From positions 32,575,906-32,639,905 of the forward strand of contig CM019709.1 of assembly GCA_009760885.1 (NCBI GenBank): a DNA stretch of 64,000 nucleotides. Direction: 5' to 3'. This stretch comes from Achatina immaculata (lineage: Eukaryota; Mollusca; Gastropoda; Stylommatophora; Achatinidae). Below the pieces are notes generated by a model, which saw only the letters and a program-made list of their open reading frames with translations, was not told the DNA's origin and searched no databases. Below, in pieces: positions 54,651 through 64,000 of the stretch (within the stretch, counting starts at the first letter, position 1; every line of letters begins with the position of its first letter). A program made the position numbers and the translations under genes.

Positions 54651-55370
54651 AGCAGAGAGGAAGAAGAAAAGATGTCACCCACGACAAGCAGTTCAGCAGA
54701 GAGGAAGAAGAAAAGATGTCACCCACGACGAGTAGGTCAGCAGAGAGGAAGAAGAAAAGATGTCACCCACGACGAGCAGGTCAGCAGAGAGGAAGAAGAA
54801 AAGATGTCACCCACGACGAGTAGGTCAGCAGAGAGGAAGAAGAAAAGATGTCACCCACGACAGTAGGTCAGCAGAAAGGAAGAAGAAAAGATGTCACCCA
54901 CGACAGTAGGTCAGCAGAGAGGAAGAAGAAAAGATGTCACCCACGACAGTAGGTCAGCAGAGAGGAAGAAGAAAAGATGTCACCCACGACGAGTAGGTCA
55001 GCAGAGAGGAAGAAAAAAAGATGTCACCCACGACAGTAGGTCAGCAGAAAGGAAGAAGAAAAGATGTCACCCACGACGAGCAGGTCAGCAGAGAGGAAGA
55101 AGAAAAGATGTCACCCACGACGAGTAGGTCAGCAGAGAGGAAGAAAAAAAGATGTCACCCACGACAGTAGGTCAGCAGAGAGGAAGAAGAAAAGATGTCA
55201 CCCACGACGAGTAGGTCAGCAGAGAGGAAGAAAAAAAGATGTCACCCACGACAGTAGGTCAGCAGAAAGGAAGAAGAAAAGATGTCACCCACGACGAGCA
55301 GGTCAGCAGAGAGGAAGAAGAAAAGATGTCACCCACGACAAGCAGTTCAGCAGAGAGGAAGAAGAAAAGA
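54651..55370. repeat. second 44-bp minisatellite, right part
   Basis: About 16 units continue the array. A CGACAGTAGG variant (42-bp unit) alternates with the CGACGAGTAGG (44-bp) form, and a higher-order repeat of several units is visible (for example 55,030-55,170 against 55,255-55,350). Confidence 0.95.
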
Positions 55371-55684
55371 GACACACTGCTCCTCCAGGTCGGGAGTTTT
55401 GACGTTGGACTAGCAACCTAAAAAAAAAAACAAAGTGCTACAGAAACATCAACATTGAGAACGTTACTAAAGAGATCCAAAGAGGAAGATGGAAATGACC
55501 GGGACACAAACTACGAATGGGAAAACAAGACACCTCAAGGAACAGCAAAAGCGGCAGGAAGTTAGGAACTTAGAAGCGCACAAAACAAGGTTAGAGCTAT
55601 CCCGACCTACTCAAGGCAGAATTGGCTGGGAAACCTTTGTTGATGCCTTAGGTTCTACTGGGAGTACAGAGGACTGATGATGAT
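55371..55684 (+). mobile_element. composite LINE derivative, second example
   Basis: It begins with a leader end (GTTGGACTAGCAACCT, A-rich link, GTGCTACAGAAACATC) comparable to 61,880-61,920. It passes at once into a C-terminal frame (55,489-55,674: AHKTRLELSRPTQGRIGWET, FVDALGSTGSTED) and a GATGAT tail. Endonuclease and RT are missing. The layout is as at 30,287-30,770. Confidence 0.55.
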
Positions 55685-56005
55685 ACAAAAACAAAGACGT
55701 AACACAAAAAGTAATGCTCGGTAAAACAGAAACTATCTTTAAGTGGCAGAAGCCTACTCAACAGCGTAAATAATGAGCCATTTTTATTTGTTTTACCAAT
55801 CAATGTTAAGACAGTTATTAGAGGAACGTTTTTAATGTTCAAGAAACAGGAAAAGTTATGCTATTTAAAAAAAAAAAACATTTCCCTGAAATCTTTGCGA
55901 GCTTTCATTTTTCTCTTGAATAGATTGATGACCATAGAACGGCATTAGAGAGATCTGGTCATGCTCTGACAATCTGCTACTTTGGGATTAAACAAATTAG
56001 ATATA
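55685..56005. other. no feature seen
   Basis: About 320 bases without repeats or recognisable frames. CTCTGACAATCTGCTACTTTG resembles the 48.8-kb repeat only loosely. Confidence 0.4.
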
Positions 56006-56516
56006 TATTACTAGACTATATGGACATCTAGAAAACTAAGCATGAAGATGAAAATCAGGATATTTAAGAGTAATGGCTTAAGTGTACTACTCTATGGAAG
56101 TGAATGCTGGAAAATCACCAAAACCATAGAAAACAAGTTGAATTCTTTCCAGACTAAATGTTTATAAAGAATTAGAAAAATAATTTGGCCAAAAACTATA
56201 AGAAATAACATCTTGTTGGCAGAAATGCAGATGAAGCCAATGACAGCAATTATTGAGGAAAGACGCTGGCGATGGTTGGGACATGTGCTCCGAATGACTG
56301 ACAACTCACTAAGGTAGACCAAGGGTAGAAGTAGTAGTAAGGGTAGAGCAAAAGAGACATGGAGAAGAAAAACAGAGAGGATTTTGAGCAATAGAAGGCT
56401 CACGTGGACAAAAGCCGGAAAAAAGGCAAAAGACAGGCACTTGTGGAAAATCCTTGCGGAAACCATATGTGCCCTGGGCATTTCAGGTTCAGAGAGAGAG
56501 AGAGAGAGAGACAAAG
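56006..56516 (+). pseudogene. LINE family D, C-terminal fragment
   Basis: Frames give MKIRIFKSNGLSVLLYGSEC, WKITKTIENKLNSFQTKC, a stop, LLAEMQMKPMTAIIEERRWR, WLGHVLRMTDNSL, a small deletion, AKETWRRKTERILSNRRLTW and ILAETICALG, then (GA)n. It extends further 5' than the other family D copies, into the end of the RT. Confidence 0.8.
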
Positions 56517-57300
56517 AGAGTAGGCTAACCTTGGTCTGTCAACTGTGTCCGAACAGAACTTCAAAAAACATTTTCAGTATAATAATTGCCATTTTTGAGA
56601 TGTGCAGGTAAAACTGAAGGCCGTGGCCTGTTTATTTTACGCTCTGATTTCTTGGCGCCCTAAGAAGTTTCTACAGTAGTTAAAACTGGTAAACGTAAAA
56701 CAAAGAAACAATTTTTGACACACTAGATATGGATGTCTGGATTATTATTCGCATTTCTTGAAATGAACAGTAGAAAAATAAAGAAACATTGGAGCAACTA
56801 ACATTGATAAACACGTTTCAAACAGCTATAGCCAGTGAGATAAAGTACTTTAGACGATATAAGATGTTACGGTAAAATGTTTCATACGCTACAGGATGTT
56901 ACGGAAAGTATTTGTATATGCTATAAAAGGTTAAGATAAAGTGTTTCATACGCTACAGAATATGAGGGAAAATATTTGTATACGCTGTAATATGTTTAGA
57001 ATTATGAGAAAATCTTTCATGGAGCAGTCCTCACAATAAGAAAAGGACAAAAGTGGAGACGAATTGAGAACAAGGAGACAGACAAGAGACAGGTAGAAAA
57101 CATAATGAGAAGGGCATAACAACATAATGAGACAGATAAGAGACAGGTAGACAACATAAGGAAGCGGACAAGAAACAGATGGACAAAATAAGGATATGGA
57201 CGTGACCTATGCAGAAAATATAAAGTAATGGGGGAAGAGACATACTTGTAGTTGCAAACATGCAGAGAAAGACAGCGGAACACATCGGGTGCTCTTCTGC
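56517..57300. other. AT-rich stretch with short tandem repeats, no gene
   Basis: Units around GTTTCATACGCTACAG...TATTTGTATACGCTGTA repeat two to three times at 56,875-56,995. ACATAATGAGACAGATAAGAGACAGGTAG-type units (each shorter than 40 bases) repeat at 57,070-57,180. No coding evidence. Confidence 0.5.
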
Positions 57301-57729
57301 ACCCTCTCACATGGGCGCCAGGAGCAGTCCAAGAAATCCAGGAGTCATGACCCAGATACCCCTCTGCCCCCCCCCCGCCCCCTCCCTCCCTCTTAACGCG
57401 CCCAAGATCATTTTCAAAATCTTTACTGAAGGCATAACTTTATTTGTATTAAGTTCTAGAAACAATGAGATGATATAGTGACTATCAGTCTCTTGAACTA
57501 GAAACGTTTGATGACATCTGTAGAGACTTGGCGTGAGACAGATCTTCTCATGTACTATTAGGAAATTATTCATGTCGTTGTAAAAGTGCACAAGCACAGG
57601 AAACTGAGTATAGAAATATCTTGTCTCTGTTCGGTTCTACAATAGCTTTGTGGGGAGAGCAGGGCGGATGAGGAGAATATAGGTTTATTACGTGCAATGT
57701 GTCTAAGTATTACAGTGTATGCTGGGCTT
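57301..57729. other. no feature seen
   Basis: A short C-rich tract lies at 57,360-57,390. Open frames on both strands overlap and have no recognisable domains. Confidence 0.35.
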
Positions 57730-58137
57730 TATTGATTTGGTTGTGTGAGCGGGGTTATATTATCAGAGGTGGATCTTTCTCTAGAAACAGCAAATCAAAA
57801 CTGATCAAAACACTCTTCTACTCTCTCCTACACTCTCCTACTCTCTCCTACTCTCTCCTACTCTTCTACACTCTCCTACTCTCTCCTACACTCTCCTACT
57901 CTCTCCTACTCTCTCCTACTCTCTCCTACACTCTCCTACTCTCTCCTACACTCTCCTACTCTCTCCTACACTCTCCTACTCTCTCCTACTCTCTCCTACT
58001 CTCTCCTACTCTCTCCTGGTGCCGTCTGGTAACAGGCTGTTGTGTACGACTACAGTGAAATAGAGATTTGCTTGTTTTACCATGGCGATGGTCAACCTGG
58101 GAGAGCTAATGTAACCACCCATTCTCCAAAATCACAT
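57730..58137. repeat. paralogue of 34,873-35,160 with (CTCTCCTACT)n
   Basis: The flanks match the segment upstream of the 35-kb minisatellite. Between them, at 57,822-58,018, about 18 units of CTCTCCTACT/CACTCTCCTAC have expanded from the single CTCTCCTACTCTCGCCTGGT of the other locus. A 119-codon frame through the repeat is an artefact. Confidence 0.8.
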
Positions 58138-58510
58138 TCTCTGTGGGTAGTAGGTAGACCACCAGTTGTTCACTGTCACATTCTCTGTGGTTAGTAGGTA
58201 GACCACCAGTTGTTCACTGTCACATTCTCTGTGGTTAGTACGTAGACCACCAGTTGTTCACTGTCACATTCTCTGTGGTTAGTACGTAGACCACCAGTTG
58301 TTCACTGTCACATTCTCTGTGGTTAGTAGGTAGACCACCAGTTGTTCACTGCCACATTCTCTGTGGTTAGTAGGTAGACCACCAGTTGTTCACTGCCACA
58401 TTCTCTGTGGTTAGTACGTAGACCACCAGTTGTTCACTGTCACATTCTCTGTGGGTAGTAGGTAGACCACCAGTTGTTCACTGCCACATTCTCTGTAGGT
58501 AATAGGTAAA
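58138..58510. repeat. 44-bp minisatellite related to the 35-kb array
   Basis: Eight units of CACATTCTCTGTGGTTAGTA, GGTAGACCACCAGTTGTTCA and CTGT. Base-by-base it aligns over the full 44 bases with the 35-kb unit (shared TAGTAGGTA-ACCA and TTGTTCA-TGT). The same ancestral unit has thus been amplified at both paralogous loci, and the two arrays have diverged. Confidence 0.9.
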
Positions 58511-59210
58511 CCGCGTATTCTCTTCTAACATAGTCTCTCTATTTAACAGGTAAAACACTCATTTTAAACTGTGCTGTTGACTGCGGATGAAAGGAAAATG
58601 CGTACTGTCAAATGTTCCATTCTGTCTGGGTAGTCGGAAAGTCACACAATCTTTACTAAACTATACTATATATTTGCATTTAATACGTGTGAAAGTGTAA
58701 TAGTTTTTGTTCAATGCTTTCCCTCCATCTTATCCTGGTTATTATCCGACCATTTTATATTTTTATTATTTTATTTGTCGTTTCCTTCTTTACAGTTTTC
58801 CTCTTTCTAAGGTCTTAAGTTCGAAACTTGATCTCAGAACGCACAGACAAAGTAAATGGTTTCGTGAACAAGCCAGCATTTTATCTCAGAATACAAGGGA
58901 TAAGCGACGCGCTTTATCTGACACTGACCTCGTCGTAAAATTGTAATCTCGACAATATTGAATACGGTGGGCGATTTATTTAAGTAAATGTTAGCTATAA
59001 CACAAAGGTCTATAATTTGCTACTTTCAAGAATTTTACTGCTAGATCATCTCAGTAACCTCTGCCCAGATCAGAGTGGTCTCTTCCCAGATCAGAGTGGG
59101 CTCTGCCCAGACCAGAGTGGACGCATGTCTTTACTGACAGAGTCTCAGCAGGGACAGTTTGAAAAGGAGGAGCAGGACCTCTAACATTAGTGGAAAATGT
59201 TACAAGAAAA
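58511..59210. other. unassigned; shares 48,240-48,560
   Basis: A frame at 58,830-58,946 includes LRTHRQSKWFREQASILSQN, with no domain I recognise. Short GCCCAGATCAGAGTGG units repeat three times at 59,060-59,115. It may be the upstream part of the RNase H-bearing LINE. Confidence 0.4.
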
Positions 59211-59830
59211 GATCAACCATTTGGTACTGAAGAAACATCGACCAACTATAGAGCAGAACTACAAGCCATATTAGACATCACAAGGGCAATGCAGAAGCAA
59301 AGACACAATAACACAAACATGGTCTTCCGCTGCGGCTGCAGATCAGTTCTCTAAAACATCAAAGAGGAATCAAGAGCTCAGCTGATTGAGGAGGTGACTG
59401 AACAACTGAACCAGTCGTCTCTTACCAAGAAACTTACATTACAGTGAATTCCTGGACGCTGTGGTTTTAGAGGAGATGAAGCCGTTGACAAACTTGCTAA
59501 CGCAGGCTTGAGAACAGAACAGTGTTCGAGAAAGGAAAGTGCAAAACTGCATATAGATATAGAACCGACTGCAGATATCCTAAAGACTCCATTTTAAAGC
59601 TAAAGAGAACAAAACAAACTATAATTTCAGGCTTCGAACTGCAAAACTACAACCCCATCTACAAAAACTGAAGGCCACTCAAATTCCAATTTGCATACAT
59701 GAAAACAGCATCCAGTTTACATAACACGCCCTGCATACATGATCTCTCTATGACTTAATAGCCCAAACCTGGCCCAGTAAAAGGATATGAATGAAAAAAC
59801 TACGAGGAGCATATGAAACTGAAGAATCAA
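59211..59830 (+). pseudogene. LINE RNase H domain and C-terminus, decayed
   Basis: Frames read TNYRAELQAILDITRAMQKQ (TxxRAEL, first catalytic acidic motif), VFRCGCRSVL (second; Asp lost), SLTKKLTLQ, a stop and IPGRCGFRGDEAVDKLANAG (WIPGHCGxxGNExADxLAKxG). Farther on, IHENSIQFT and a KLRGAYET end resemble the C-terminus of I/Jockey-type LINEs. The conserved His of IPGHCG is Arg. In such elements RNase H removes element RNA after reverse transcription. Confidence 0.7.
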
Positions 59831-59904
59831 GAAGGGAGAAGGAGAAGGAGGAGATGGAGAAGGAAGAGGAGGAGAAGTGGAGGAGGAGGAGGAAAAGAAA
59901 AAAA

Positions 59905-59946
<42 letters not shown>

Positions 59947-60090
59947 TAGCAGTAGTAGTAGTAGTAGTAATAGTAGTAGTAGTAGTATTAGTAGTAGTAG
60001 TAGTAGCAGTAGTAGTAGTAGTAGCAGTAGTAGTAGTAGTAATAGTAGTAGTAGTAGTTGTAGCAGTAGTAGTAGTAGCAGTAGTTTCAA
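59831..60090. repeat. (GGA)n then (TAG)n trinucleotide repeat
   Basis: GGAGAA/GAGGAG units to 59,895, then about 60 TAG units with CAG and TAA variants. Poly-Ser, poly-Val or poly-Leu frames are artefacts. Confidence 0.95.
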
Positions 60091-60188
60091 AAAAAGTCTG
60101 TGAGGTGATATCACAAAGTTCTCAAACTGGTCCTAAAAAATTCCGGGACTTACTTTAGTTAAATTTGGTCTTCTTCCCCTTGAAGCAG

Positions 60189-60287
60189 ACCCCTAGAAAA
60201 GTACACCTCTAGGAAAGTACATCCCTAAGAAAATACACCCCTAGGAAAGTACACCCTTAGGAAAGTACACCCCTAGGAAAGTACACA
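60189..60287 (+). repeat. 17-bp tandem repeat, six units
   Basis: CCCCTAGGAAAGTACAC is repeated about six times with single-base changes. Confidence 0.9.
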
Positions 60288-60309
60288 GCGTTTCTAACGT
60301 CTCTTCCAC

Positions 60310-60850
60310 GCCTCAGAAGCACCACAGACGTAATTTTCCTGAAGATCTTCACAGTGCCTGCGATTCCGTTTCTATTTCATCTACGGCGTCTAAGCCTTTC
60401 ACAGGAACCGTCAATTTCATTTTGAGGGACAAGGCGAAGTCACAAGCGACTACGTCAACCCAAATTTCATCGCCGGTGATGATCATAGAGATGAAAGTTT
60501 GGCCCCCGTTAACTGATTCCAACCACATGAAAGAGCTGATGGATTGTTCGGCGATGGTCCTAAAGGATGAGTTCACTGTTTGTTTTCACATTTTCTGACG
60601 TTTTGCTGGTTGCTCGCATTGAACACTCGTCATCTTCAACAGACATTTGATTGTCCTTGACACGCACATGTCGTTCGGAGACTTGTGGTCGACCTAAACA
60701 ATGTTCGTAAAAAACTTGAAGAAGTATTTTACTGGTCTTCGTAAAAGATTTAATCGTTACGCAAAATCTGACACAGGCACGTTGCTCGAATTTGTCAATC
60801 ATCGTGGCCATCGCAGAAGGATCCTAAGAAAATGTCACAAAACGGCGAGT
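60310..60850 (-). pseudogene. mariner-type transposase relic, third copy (antisense)
   Basis: The minus strand gives FEQRACVRFCVTIKSFTKTS, LLQVFYEHCLGRPQVSERHV, QMSVEDDECSMRATSKTSEN and LQDHRRTIHQL, which align with the N-terminal HTH part of mariner/GVQW3-type proteins (FxEHxLSR, VSVEDDERSGRPSTSKTxEN). Then, after a large internal deletion, VACDFALSLKMKLTV (LAPCDFALFPKMK; third Asp) and VDEIETESQAL follow. GDEIWV (first Asp) is also visible in between. It is about half the normal length. Confidence 0.75.
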
Positions 60851-61214
60851 AGAAATTGAACACATGTAGGTATTAGAACGCCGAAGGACAGACCGACTCA
60901 GCAGGCTTGAAAGTAATAATCTTCAATATCCCGCGCGTATTTGTCAAACGGTACAGCCACGGTAAGTACGGTCCGGGAACTTTCCCATACCACCTCGTAT
61001 AGTCCAAACCAAAGCAGCAACTGGGATTGATGGCGACAAAAGGGGATCATAAACTGGGGTCTTCTTAAATTGTGGAATGCAAACAGTTGCACTTCATGTA
61101 AAGCAGAAATTGAGTATCGCTATCTAAAAACTACTATCGTCTCCACATTGTACGTCCACAGCGTGGCCCACCTGTCTTTACCTAGGTACGCCTCTGGATA
61201 ATGATTGTTATCCG
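60851..61214. other. no feature assigned
   Basis: A 64-codon minus-strand frame (60,898-61,089) has no recognisable motif. It may be the upstream flank of the mariner relic. Confidence 0.35.
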
Positions 61215-61740
61215 CATATTTGTGTTATTTTGCAGAACGTATGCAGACGTCAACGACTCCCAAAAGAGATTTTCCTGGCCATACATACTCGTACTTTAAA
61301 ACACATCTGTGACCAGCTGGTTGTTCTGATCCAAAACAAACGTTGTGGGTTGTTCTGATCCAAAACAAAAGTTTGAGTTCTTCTGATCCAAACAATTCGT
61401 TCAAGAAATGATAATTTGGTTTGTATCTTTTGTCTTCTGTCTCAGCGAAAGCCATGAAAAAAACGTATAATAGAGAGGGTGTTACCACTAGTTTCTGTAC
61501 AGTCTCTCAGAAGATTTCATAAGTCGCTGTCCAACTTTTCTAACGTGAGTATAACTGTTCTCTGTGTGCTTTATAAATACCATTTTGGTTGGTGTGAATT
61601 ATACAGTTTTGTCTGCTGTAAATTTATACTTATACCATTTTGTTTGGTCTTAACTATATTCATATTGTATATCATATTCGTATATACTGTACATATGAAT
61701 ATTTCACTGGTGGAAACAAAGGTACTCGCTAAACTTAATT
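61215..61740 (+). promoter_or_regulatory. promoter-like segment, copy 2
   Basis: Collinear with 42,165-42,500: TTGTGTTATTTTGCAGAACG, CTGTCTCAGCGAAAGCCATG, GTATAATAGAGAGGGTGTTA, CTCTCAGAAGATTTCAT and GTGAGTATAACTGTTC. The TATA-like element is GTATAATAG instead of GTATAAATAG. AACAAACGTTGTGGGTTGTT-type 25-30-bp duplications at 61,320-61,395 are private to this copy. Confidence 0.4.
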
Positions 61741-61767
61741 GTATGCAAATATACGAAATGTATTCCC

Positions 61768-63405
61768 CCGTGTGGTACCCGGGGCCTGGGCACATGCCTG
61801 GGAAGCAAAGAATAGGACCACTGTACCCTACCACGCATGATCGTAAAAGGCGACTAAGGACGGTTCGGCATAGGGCCAGCAACCCTATCTGGTAAAAAAA
61901 ACTATCAGACAGCTACAGAAACAGAAGCAAGGGAAAAAACAAATGCAGGTGGAAGGAGAAATGCTTATCAGGAAACTGAGCTCATGCCAGTTGTGGATGA
62001 AACCCAGCCACTGGAAGTCCCCAGCCTGACTGCAGACCTCCTGGAACCTAAACATAAGATGCAGATAGGCAGCTAGAATGTAAGAACACTTAACCAGACT
62101 GGAAAACTAAGATAAACCATCAAGGAAATGCACAGATACAAACTAGACATACTAAGAATACAAGAAGCAAGATGGACAGGACAAGGCAGAAGGAAATTAG
62201 CAACACAGCAAACAGAAAATACAATAATAGGTAAAGAGGATAATCACGTAGGAGGAGTTATATTGACTGTAGCGAAATAAGCATCAAGAGCATTACTGAA
62301 ACGGACCACTATAAATGAGAGATCGTTAGATGCGTGATTGAACTCAAGATTCACGAAGCTGTCTATTATAGTTTGTTATGCATCAACAGAAGCAGCTGAT
62401 GAGGAAATAAAAGAAGATTTTTACAACAGCCTCCAAGAAACAGTAGAAACAATACCCAAGCATGATATGCTACTCATATTGAGCGACTTCAATTCAAAAG
62501 TAGGTGAGGGAAATGAAGATAGAAGAAGAATCACGGGAAGAGAAGGAATCGGAGAAATAAATGAAAATGGAGAAAGACTGTGCAGTTTTCGTGAAGAAAA
62601 CATGGTGACCATCGCATAGACAATTTTACAACACAAAAACAACCTTAACGTGACTTGGAGGTCCCAAGAAAAATCACAGAAAACCAAATTGATCACACAT
62701 TGATAAACAACAAGTGGAAACGGTCACTACAAGATGTGCGAGCAAGGAAAGGAGCAGATAAGGAAGTGATCACAACCTTCTGGTTGAAAAATAAAACTAA
62801 AATTAAGGAAAACTAAAATCGGAGAACACAGAAAGGCACGCTTTGATACATGAAAGCCGAAAGACCAGCAAACAAGGAATGAATTCTCACAGTGTCCTAC
62901 AAATCGATGCAGAAATGTCTAGAGTTCAATGAAACACTACAGGAAATACTAAAAGAGGTGTTGGGATATCGGAAATGGAAAAAAGTGGAATTGATAATCA
63001 AGACCACATGGGAAAAGATAGAACAAAGAAAAGAAATAAAGAAAAAAATACTGAATACCAAATCATAACGGTTAAAAGAACAAGTTTTAAGTAATTATGC
63101 ACAAAAAGACAAAGAAGTGAAGGAATCATGCCGTCAAGATAAACGTAAAGACTATGACAACATAGCAGAAGCAGAAGAGAAAGCAGCATATGACATGAAA
63201 ACTATATAGAAAATCACAAAGCAGATGACAGGTAACTTCAGCACAAGATGTGAGAGTGCAATAAGGACACATAAGGGACAATGAATCAGTGGAGAAAGAG
63301 AAAAAATTGAAAGACGGAGGGAACATTTTAACACCCCACTAAACAGAACATAAGAGCACAAACAATAGACATACCTGAAGCAAAAACGGAACTAAATATC
63401 AATCA
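61768..63405 (+). mobile_element. LINE with conserved leader and endonuclease, truncated by LINE A
   Basis: The leader 61,768-61,925 (CCCGTGTGGTACCCGGGGCC, GAATAGGACCACTG, CGTAAAAGGCGACTAAGG, A-rich link) is followed by an N-terminal region, the endonuclease and the Lys/Glu-rich linker. At 63,408 a family A LINE is inserted in the opposite direction, and the RT is not seen before the window ends. Confidence 0.7.
62060..63250 (+). pseudogene. LINE endonuclease and linker, decayed
   Basis: Frames show a NVRTLNQTGKLR start, YKLDILRIQEARWTGQGRRK (catalytic Glu region), YASTEAADEEIKEDFYNSLQ, MLLILSDFNSKVGEGNEDRR (GDFNAK has become SDFNSK), REGIGEINENGERLCSFREE, NQIDHTLINNKWKRSLQDVR and a KGADKEV region with a shift, where SDH is expected. 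The linker continues to 63,250 (DKRKDYDNIAEAEEKAAYDM). Several stops and shifts are present. Confidence 0.75.
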
Positions 63406-63407
63406 TC

Positions 63408-64000
63408 ATCATCATTATCAGGTGCCGTGCCGACTGGCGTTGGCTATTATGCTTCTCCAGTGTACCCGATCCTTCATGCAGGCCATCAGTTCAGTTGGTG
63501 ATCTCCTCTCACACCATCCCGTCAGACTGTCCAGTATCATTTCTCTTGGTCTTCCTCTTGATCTTCCTCCTTCTATTTTTCCTGTTGTTATAATATTTTC
63601 AATGCCCCCTCTTCTCATTGCATGTCCTATGAAAGTACATTGTCTCTCTCTTATCTTTCTGACAAGGTTTTTTGTCTCTCCAGCTCTTCTCATACATTCT
63701 TCATTAGTTATTTTTGCTGTCCAGGGGATTCGCAACATTCTTCTAATAAACCACATTTCTGCTGCATCCAATGATTTTTGTGCAGACTTGCCTATTGTTC
63801 ATGATTCACTTCCATATAACAATATAGGTTCAATATAGCATTTTACGACTCCTTTTCTAACATTCATTGATAAGGATGTGTTAACTAATATGTTTCTCAT
63901 TCTCTGAAATGCAGTCTTTGCTTGGCCTATTCTGTTCCTAATTTCTGTTTTGCATTTCCCATCTGAAGTTATTACTGCTCCAAGGTATTTGAATTTCTGC
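63408..64000 (-). mobile_element. LINE family A, nested insertion running off the right edge
   Basis: The 3' (GAT)n tail at 63,408-63,420 begins a minus-strand element. The C-terminal frame 63,418-63,771 (DAAEMWFIRRMLRIPWTAK, RGRPREMILDSLTGWCERRS, SRHGT) is free of stops. Upstream, ESWTIGKS has become ES-stop-TIGKS, and the RT end ([13 protein letters not shown]) continues past the window edge. It lies inside the 61.77-kb LINE, so it is the later insertion. Confidence 0.85.

Noticed and set aside
53001..55402. Arg/Lys/His-rich repetitive 'proteins' of the second 44-bp array
   Set aside because: Period 44 is not a multiple of three, so each frame runs through the repeat in turn; no signal of selection on any one frame.
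58707..58946. Possible host exon (LRTHRQSKWFREQASILSQN frame)
   Set aside because: Related sequence at 48.24 kb is broken, no splice context is convincing, and it lies upstream of a LINE RNase H; more likely repeat-derived.
59827..60158. Poly-Leu/poly-Ser/poly-Val frames
   Set aside because: Translations of (TAG)n and (GGA)n.

Overview
This window is an animal nuclear intergenic region built almost entirely of repeats. I found no host protein-coding gene, rRNA gene or functional tRNA gene. It is AT-rich and packed with (GATA)n, (CATA)n and (TA)n microsatellites. At least eight families of non-LTR retrotransposon (LINE) remnants are present, together with Penelope-like elements (PLEs), mariner relics, a Helitron-like insertion and tRNA-derived SINE heads. 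This mix resembles what is known of cephalopod (octopus-type) and other lophotrochozoan genomes; the organism assignment is inference, not demonstrated.

Layout. 0-0.8 kb is the 3' end of a PLE. 0.8-28.6 kb is an old modular array: four AT-rich non-coding modules (called X, Y, Z, W here) recur with GATA and CATA microsatellites between them and have been hit repeatedly by LINE fragments. Inside it, about 15.54-24.6 kb is a tandem duplication of a ~4.6 kb unit whose two copies act as empty sites for each other's insertions. 28.7-34.8 kb holds LINE pieces and a PLE split by a LINE. 35.1-40 kb is a 44-bp minisatellite containing a complete 3.27-kb LINE with a 15-bp target-site duplication. 40-45.6 kb carries a PLE 3' end, a RNase H fragment, a promoter-like segment and a second PLE whose reverse transcriptase and endonuclease halves point in opposite directions. 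45.6-48.1 kb contains two mariner relics. 48.9-50.5 kb is a LINE with an inverted 5' half. 51.9-52.7 kb is (CTAA)n. 53.0-55.4 kb is a second 44-bp array interrupted by a 1.3-kb GC-rich element with a 12-bp target-site duplication. 57.7-58.5 kb repeats the 35-kb minisatellite locus. 59-64 kb has a RNase H fragment, a mariner relic, a second copy of the promoter-like segment and a LINE leader plus endonuclease, with another LINE nested at the right edge.

LINE families are named A-H for this annotation only, by their C-terminal sequence and 3' tail: A (ends SRHGT, GAT tail), B (ends GHANE, GAAT tail), C (TSLDEVEKLAEN, GATGTAAG-type tail), D (ends PCALGT, GA tail), E (C2H2 finger, ACA tail), F (AAG tail), G (AAAGTA-type tail), H (KRYTWKEAE). 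No element in the window has an undamaged full open reading frame, so it reads as a graveyard of transposition. Its main value is as a record of insertion order, duplication and non-autonomous derivatives.
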